Source: Athripsodes cinereus (taxonomy: Eukaryota > Arthropoda > Insecta > Trichoptera > Leptoceridae). From it: a stretch of DNA of 64,000 nucleotides. Position 1 is the stretch's first letter; each line of letters opens with the position of its first letter. Below the pieces are notes generated by a model, which was not told where the DNA came from, made no database searches, and was given only the letters and a program-made list of their open reading frames with translations. Below are positions 13,901-22,900 of the stretch, one piece after another. The DNA lies in the NCBI GenBank assembly GCA_947579605.1, contig OX388316.1:19223290-19287289 (forward strand), written 5' to 3'. The position numbers and the translations under genes are program-made.

Positions 13901-16900
13901 TAAGAGCCAAGGGTGATATAATAATATTATCAGTGGCTTATCATTGATTTATGGGACAACTTAGAGACTTTATATTGAGCTTCATTGTTGAAGGACTAAA
14001 AGTTTTTGATTGGTAATCTTTTTTTTTTTGAATTTTGTATAAAATTTGAATTAAAACTTTTCTACAATAGGAGGTATGTTATAAATTTAAATTTCCAAAT
14101 ACCTACTAAAGTTTTTGTTTACGGAAAACATGCATTTCTCCAATTATTTTATAAAAGTATTTGTGCGATAATTGTTCACTTAAGAAAGATGAAATTGGTA
14201 ATTTTATATTTTTTATCATTATAAAAGATTCAATGTTATTTTGATTAGTTATTACATAATTTTATATCTAAAGCTTAAGACAGGTTTTCTTAAAAAAAAA
14301 TTAATCATATTTAAACAAGCCTTTCATCTCAGCTATAATAAATTTCTCTAAAATATCGAAATAGATTTCTTAGTTAATGTTAAAATAAAAATATTTTTGT
14401 AAACAATATATTCATTTATTCACTCTTACTGTACATTGATCACAATATATACATTTATTCACTCTTACTGTACATTGATCACAATATATACATTTATTAA
14501 CTCTTACTGTACATTGATCACAATATATACATTTATTCACTCTTACTGTACATTGATCACAATATATACATTTATTCACTCTTACTGTACATTGATCACA
14601 ATATATACATTTATTCACTCTTACTGTACATTGATCACAATATATACATTTATTCACTCTTAGTGTACATTGATCACAATATATTCATTTATTCACTCTT
14701 ACTGTACATTGATCACAATATATTCATTTATTCACTCTTACTGTACATTGATCACAATATATTCATTTATTCACTCTTACTGTACATTGATCACAATATA
14801 TTCATTTATTCACTCTTACTGTACATTGATCACAATATATACATTTATTCACTCTTACTGTACATTGATCACAATATATACATTTATTCACTCTTACTGT
14901 ACATTGATCACAATATATACATTTATTCACTCTTACTGTACATTGATCACAATATATACATTTATTCACTCTTACTGTACATTGATCACAATATATACAT
15001 TTATTCACTCTTACTGTACATTGATCACAATATATACATTTATTCACTCTTACTGTACATTGATCACAATATATTCATTTATTCACTCTTACTGTACATT
15101 GATCACAAAATATTCATTTATTCACTCTTACTGTACATTGATCACAAAATATTCATTTATTCACTCTTACTGTACATTGATCACAATATATTCATTTATT
15201 CACTCTTACTGTACATTGATCACAATATATTCATTTATTCACTCTTACTGTACATTGATCACAATATATACATTTATAAAGAAAAATGTAGTCAAATGAG
15301 GTATTATCAAAATACAGAGGGCGAGCTTATCATAGGGGCGTGATCTCTTCCAACTAACCCAAATGCTTTGCTTGATGCTTCTCTTTGTTTCACTTTACAG
15401 TCATTGGTAAGGCTCTCTTTGCTTAGGTATATCATAGGACCTCTAAATCATCTAAGTGAGCGCCACTGTATAATGTACACTGTGCTTTCTTCTTAATATT
15501 ACTCCCCTGCGAGGAGGTTCCCTCAGGATGGAGTTTTCCTTCCATTTATGGTTTCCGATCCCTAGAGTGCCTCCTTATCTTCTTATATAATGGAGAAAAC
15601 CGAAGAATATCAAATAGTTCGTGGAATAATATCTTATTAATTTTTATGTATCTATTTAACAAAATCGCTTAAGATTATAATTAAAAAATTTCATTTGAAA
15701 ATATTATTCACCTCAAATTTATAGATTAAATATTTTTAATCTTATAATGAGGTAAATTAATTTTATTTAAAAAAATGATAACGAAGTCCTAAAATATACA
15801 AGTAACTATTTAAAAAAATAATAATTTATAGTTTTAAAACTCGTTAAATTAAAACACATGAGTTCTTTATTAAGAAGAAATAGATAACCACAAAAAAATA
15901 ATGTGCTGAAAATTTTAATCTTTTTATCTCCATCGTTTGAAATGTATCTTTCTTCTCAAGAAAAACTGAAGTCTCAGAAAATATAATTTAAAATATATGA
16001 CCAAAGGTGGATGTTCTAGATCCAAACACACTTACTCTCAGTTTACATTGAGCTTTAGGTTTTGTGAAAGTTTTTCTGGAAGTAAATTTGGTCCAGAGAT
16101 CTCCCAGCTGTTCGAACGAAATTCTCACACTAATGATCGCTTGTAATTATCCATATACACAACAAATGAAAATAAACCCATGAAATAAACATGTCAATTT
16201 AAAGACTTTCGAATTTTTCTTCTTTTAATAAAACATTTGTATACTTTGTATTAACAACTTCGCACCTTCTCCCTAAATCTACTTACTTAATAACTTTTAT
16301 TGAATACCTCCTATTAAGAGTATACACACCTAAATAAGTCTTGTTTCTGATTGAATAAAATATTCAATATTTTTAACTCTATCTTGCTTAACAAAAATAT
16401 CTCGACATTACACGGATCATAAAATCACTGAGTAAATGAATAGGAAATATTTATGAATGGTACATTAGAATAGAGAGATGAAACCTCCAATTAAGCAATC
16501 CATTTATTCTGCTTCTTTAGACATTTAATAAAGTTACGAAATTCTCTATAAAATTTGATATTATGATCTAATTAATTCACTAACTAGTCTACTGAACTTA
16601 AATGCTGTGTAATCGGCTGAAATGTTTTCGCTGAATCGTTCAATAAGCCCACAGAAATATTTGAAACCATTTGTAGATATAAAATTTTGTTTAAGTGTTC
16701 ATCATAAAAACGTTCATTAGACAAGTAACATAAAATATTTTCTCTCTACGCAAACATGGATCCATTGAGTGTGTTCCCTTATAATGTCTGAATTTCTGAA
16801 TTAAAAACAAAAATAATTATTAAAAAAAAAATTTACTTGTATTTCAATCTTCATTTGTTACATGAATTTAAAATACGCTTTCGCGATTTCAGTGTACCTA

Positions 16901-19900
16901 CACCATTGACGAGCTTTTCAATACTTGAAAATAAGTGAAAAAATAATTTTAAAAAATGATGTGACAGTGAACATAAACAATGTGAGTTTTGAATGATAAT
17001 ACCTCCTTATAAAGCTGACAAGGTAATGCGTCAGAGGAAGCTAATCAAGTGCGACATAGAGAAGTTACAAAAATTGCTAGGTTTTTTTTTGACATACAGC
17101 GAGAGTTTTACTTTAGAGGATATTATGCTCTGATAGAAGCCAAGTGAAAACTAGTCTTTAAACTAAAATCGACTTAAAATTATGAAGAAAATTCCGGTTT
17201 TTTTAATTAATTTGTTTCATTCATGGATAAACTCGATCAATTATTATTTTAAAGGATGTCCGTATTTAACTTTTCTTATTTCAATAATTCATCCTCCAGA
17301 ATTTTTTTCTCCTTATAAAAATATTTTTCTGAAACAAAATAAAACAAGCGTTAAACTTAATTATTAATATAATTTTACACATTGTATGATTATATTAAAC
17401 ATTAATCGTAATTTTAATTATTGTACTCGTATTAACGAACCTAAGTTATTTAATCCATGTTTCATTTTAAACCTTATTTTTTTTTAATGAATGTGTCTAT
17501 TTTTAACTTAATTTTTATTATATTTTCGAAATAAAGCTCGGGATGCATAACCATTGCGAAAAAACTATGATTTTTCTGTTATAATTTTTTATCTCACTTC
17601 CATCCAAAAACTAGAAAACATATTAATTAAAATGTAAAAAGTATCAAAGTATAATTTTTTTAATACATAATTTATCCGTTATTATATAAATATTTGTAAT
17701 TGAATTTAATAATGAAATACAGATCCGGAGTGAATCTAAAACAAATATTTTACAACCGCTTCGAATCCTTTGTTAACTTGAATTCTCCTAGTAATAACAA
17801 TTGTACAGTTGTAGGTATTATTATTTATTATAATAAAATAAATTTTCATGATTATTATTTAGTAAATATACAAGAAGGCTTAACAAATATAATAAAATTC
17901 AGATTTCTCAGAAATAACCCTGAAATACAGAGTGAAAACGAAAAAGGGTAGTTCATTTATTTTGACCCTGACTCTTTCATAATATTCTCTCTCTAGTTTC
18001 AATCCTGGGATTGGTTTGCAGCAAATATCTCTTTAATTCTTCTCCTCCACTCCTCCCTGTCTTGTGCGGTTCTTTTAAATTCTGCATATGATGAGCAGCG
18101 CATGTCCACCAACAGGTCCTCCAGGTACTCTCGGCGTGGGCGTCCCCTAGAGTTTGTCCCCTCGGTCATACCCTCCATTACGGCATGCAAGAGGCTTTCT
18201 TGTCGTATTACATGGCCGATCCACCTTGCACGCCTTTCTGACAAGATCTTGAGCAGGTGCCTTCCTCCTTCGATTCTTTGAAGGACTTCTTCGTTTGTGA
18301 TGTGGTCTCTCCAGGAAATTCATAATATTAGTTGGTGAATAATTGTTTGAATTATTTTCTTTACATTATTTTGTTATTTAGCATTATTTTTTTATTTTTG
18401 TTTATTTATTATGTTTCTGGAAATATATAACAGTCATGATTTTGTAATAATATAATTATGATTAGTCCAAGTGCCTGCATAATTAGGGTCTATCGATTAA
18501 TGCAATAAATAAATCAATCATGCTCACTTTGGTAGAACTTATGACAAACGAGTTCTATGTTCTCAAAATACTTAATACTATGTACCAAAATTTAATGTTT
18601 TAATAAATAAATAAATTAATTAATCTTCTTTTGTTTGCCAACCCTCTCTGGGATAAAGTGTATCTGTTAATTAATGTTTTTTTTTCAATAAGCACCCAAG
18701 TTATTTTGATATGTATCTGAATAAATATATTTTTGATGGCTCGAGTTATTTATTCCACCAATTCCGAATTTCTTATTTTTATTGGCAATGAAAAGATGAC
18801 ATATATGTTTCTTAAATTTAGTCTGCTGACTATCCCACTTATGAGAGATGCAGTGATAGTGTTGATTAGGAGTTCTCAAGCATTTTGTATTATAGATAGA
18901 TTTTTTATGTCAGTAACCTAAACTCCTCATTACAATGAGTCTGAGTCTGAGAATTATTTAAATAGGTGTTTGTGTATATGATTCAGTCCACTTTTTAACT
19001 CTAAGGCAGTGTACTTAAAGTTATTTAACATTAATTGTTCCTGTTCTATTCTTCTCAAAGCCGTTTACTCGTTAGCGATTGATTTAAATGTTATATTTTC
19101 ACTTATTTTAAAGGCATTATCTACATTTGTAACAATTTCTATACATTTAAAAAAAATTACTGGAATTTCTATGTTTATTTGTTACATGATGTTTCATATT
19201 ATTCATTTTCTGTTTATCTTTTGATCTAAACTCAATTTATAGTAAAACAGTTCTCAAACATTGTAGTAGGTTTACTGGAAGACATTGCCTCAAGGCAATA
19301 TGTACGCCTTTTGTAAAATATTTGTATATTTGACAATAAAGTGTTTATTATTATTATGAATTTAAAATACGCTATCGCGATTTCAGTGTACCTACACCAT
19401 TGACGAGCTTTTCAAGTCTCAAAAAACTCGTCAATGGTGTAGGTACACCGAAATTGCGATAGCGTATTTTAAATTCATGTAACAAATAAACATAGAAATT
19501 CAAGTTTTTTTTTCTATGTTATATTTTCTTTATAGACATCCATAGCTTTGTTTGCAAACAATTAACGTGAGAAAATCATGGTTTTAAAGTTAGATATATC
19601 ACCGTTTTTTGCTATAATGAAAAACATTTTAATCCTTGTTGAGTTTACATAATCATATTTGCTTTATGCACCAGAGTTGTGTATTTTGTAATGCAAATAC
19701 AAATACTAAGTAATAAATTTTCAGGCACTTTGTTGAAGTAAGTTGCGCTACAAAATACTCTTAAACATTATTTGCATTTCATATTAGAATCAATTTTTTT
19801 TTATTTATTTATTTATTTCCAAAATTTTACATTTTTAAATAACAGTAAAAATCATATTGGAATATAATGCCCCACTAGATCGAAATCTGTTCTGGGGCAA

Positions 19901-22900
19901 TACTAAATTTTTTTTTACATTTTACAACACAATAACTATAAAATAATCAAAAGAATAATAAAACAAAATAACATAATAAAGAATTTAAAGTATAAAAAAT
20001 AAGATAATTTAATAATTAAGAATAAACAATGTGTTGTTAATGTATGCAGAACGAATCAAATGATTATAATAATTATCTAATTGGTTCTCAGTTACACAAA
20101 ATGAACTTCCCGACGAAGAATAAGTCTTCTCGATATGATTTTGAGTGTCTTGTCAATTCAAGTATTCGTAAAATATGCTATTAAAGACGTTTAACACCTT
20201 CAATCCAGCGATGATATGGCACCCATCTTAAGGTTTTTAACATTTTGAAGCACTTAGAGGATGAATGCGTTTTTAACATTTTGAAGCACTTAGAGAACGA
20301 ATGCGTTTTTAATATTTTGAAGCACTTAGAAGACGAATGCGTTTTTAACATTTTGAAGCACTTAGAGGACGAATGCATTTTTAACATTTTGAAGCACTTA
20401 GAGGACGAATGCATTTTTAACATTTTGAAGCACTTGGAGGATGAATGCGTTTTTAACATTTTGAAGCACTAAGATGACGAATACTTTTTTAACATTTTGA
20501 AGCACTTAGAGGACGAATGCGTTTTTAACATTTTGAAGCACTTAGAGGACAGTTTTTTACATGCAGCTATTTCGCTGATTATGTACCTACTGCTTGTGAG
20601 GAATATCGTGATAGTGTTAAATAGCATATGAAAAATATGCATTTCATTTTTTAATTCAAATAATTTGTGGAATGATTCACTTATGGAAATTGCTGTGATA
20701 CGAGGTATTGAATAAAAATGATTTCTATTTTATCAAAAAAGGGCAGTTTATCGCTATGGAACGAATTTTGTTGAACCACTAGTAATATTTACTTATTTGA
20801 CAATGTGTACGTACGAGCAAAAAATACAAGTATGGTTAAAAATACAAAACAAGAAATAAAAAAAATTATTGGGTTATCAGTACACCAGAAGAATCAGTTG
20901 AGTAGTTCGTCTACCATTGCACTTATGAAACTATCAAATATAAGAAAAAACTGAGAATCTAGAAAATCATATAAAATAAATAAACAAGGAAGGAAATGAT
21001 TAAATGAAATATTCACGTACCCAAAATAACAGAAAGAAATCTCCGCACCAGTGATAATATGTGTATATACTCGGGCCCCAAGCAGTGTACCTGTACCTCT
21101 ATTCTGACTGCGTCTTTTTTAAATAGGTTGTTGTATATAACATAGGCAGGGGTCCTACGCTCCATTGATGGCTTTCTCCTAACCATTTCTGTTCCCTCAC
21201 TGTACGTTTAATCTTTATAATGTGTATGCGCATGATTAGCGGGTTTTTGGACTCGGCAGTGCATCCAACAAATTTTCATGTTCTTTTTTCCTTTCACTGT
21301 AGTATGTAGGTACTTAGTAAGATTTATTTTGTAATGTATTAGCAAACTTTGCTGGTTTATGTGTCAATTTTTTTTATCTATTTGTACTACATTATATAAT
21401 ATTGTAATAAATGTATGTTTGCGAAAATTATTAAATAAAATAAATAGTGTAGTTATTTAATATCTTTACAAGCGGGGTAACCAGTGACCTAGCTGAAAGT
21501 AATGAACATCCTCTCTGTGCTAATAAAAATATACCTACATATTTATATGTTCAGATATCGCAATTTAGCAATAAACTCGTCATTTGAGAATTGAATTATA
21601 TAACTGATAATTTTATGATATTTAGTTTTGATTGATTTTATAACCAATGTACGGTAAAGAAAAAAAATAGATAAATTAATGATTTGTTCTGAGAATCATT
21701 TTCTCTTTAAATAAATACATACACTATTGAATTACCCTTGTTTTTGAGTATGATATAATAAAGTGATACTGTTTATATAAATATAACAATAATATTTTGA
21801 ATTTAATTTTAATATGTACATAGGCATAGGTATATTGTGTTATTATTTACAAAGCCTTGATATTTTTAGGATTTTCTATCTACTTATTCAAATACATATT
21901 ATCATTGTAATTTTTCCTTTGAATCGTTTATTATCTTAAAACATACAAAAATAAATACGGAAATACAAATTCATAAAATAATAATGTGTGAAAAATAAAA
22001 ACAATTTCAAAATATTAAAATTATTTTAAAACAAAATAACTTGAATTGAAAGATACTTAAGGTTTGATTTAGATAATTGACGTTTTTATTTTAAAATGAA
22101 ATTGGTAAATCTAATGTTTGACACCAAAAAAAAATCGCGAAAGTTGGTAACTCGATGGAGTCCTAGCAATTTTGTTTTTATAACTACTACTATGCCATCA
22201 CGGCGTACTCCACAAGTGGAGTAGCTAGCAGATCAGCTGCATTTAATAAACACGCAAACTGTCCTCTCCATCCCAACAAAAAATAAGACATTAAGGAGGG
22301 GTAATAAACTTCATTGCTGAATTTAAGATTTTTTATGAAATATATGTACATTATAAAACCTTATAAGGTTAAGTTATAATACTCCCTACTAATACAAATA
22401 AATTATCACACAACCCCCAAACGGGACACTACCAAATGAGGTGATTTTGTCTTTTCTAAGCCTTATATGGTAGTTTCGTGTGGTAAATTTGCATATTATG
22501 TGACCTAATACAATAGATAATATTGTAAAAATAGCATCGTTAAACAAATGAATTATCAATATAAAAAAACAATTGAATGTCTGTTTGATTCATTAGTTTT
22601 GAATACAGGTTCTGAAATTTGATAAACTAGAGTTTCTTAAGGAGTTTCCTTAAGGTAATGGCTTCATCAACTAGACGTATAAATAATTCCTTTCTCAAAA
22701 TTATACATATTATTTGATTACAAAAAACACATAATATTTGAAATAAAAAGTTATGATAAAAATGGTTTGTCATATTATTTGAGTATTTCATATTATTTAT
22801 CAAAATGTTGATAAAGAACTGCATTATTCTTACGCAATTTAAATGTTTTGATAAGCATTATGTGTCCGTAATTGGTAATTTAATTTTAATACATAAATTA

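Noticed and set aside
14405..15280. Possible CRISPR array
   Set aside because: Units are directly abutting with no unique spacers, and the window is eukaryotic. It is a minisatellite.
14412..15343. Long repeat-peptide ORFs on both strands (up to 226 aa)
   Set aside because: They are by-products of a stop-free 39-bp unit whose length is a multiple of three. Opposite strands and several frames are open at once.
20181..20472. Repeat-peptide ORFs of 75-92 aa
   Set aside because: Same artefact from the 36-bp unit, which arose inside a SINE-like repeat.
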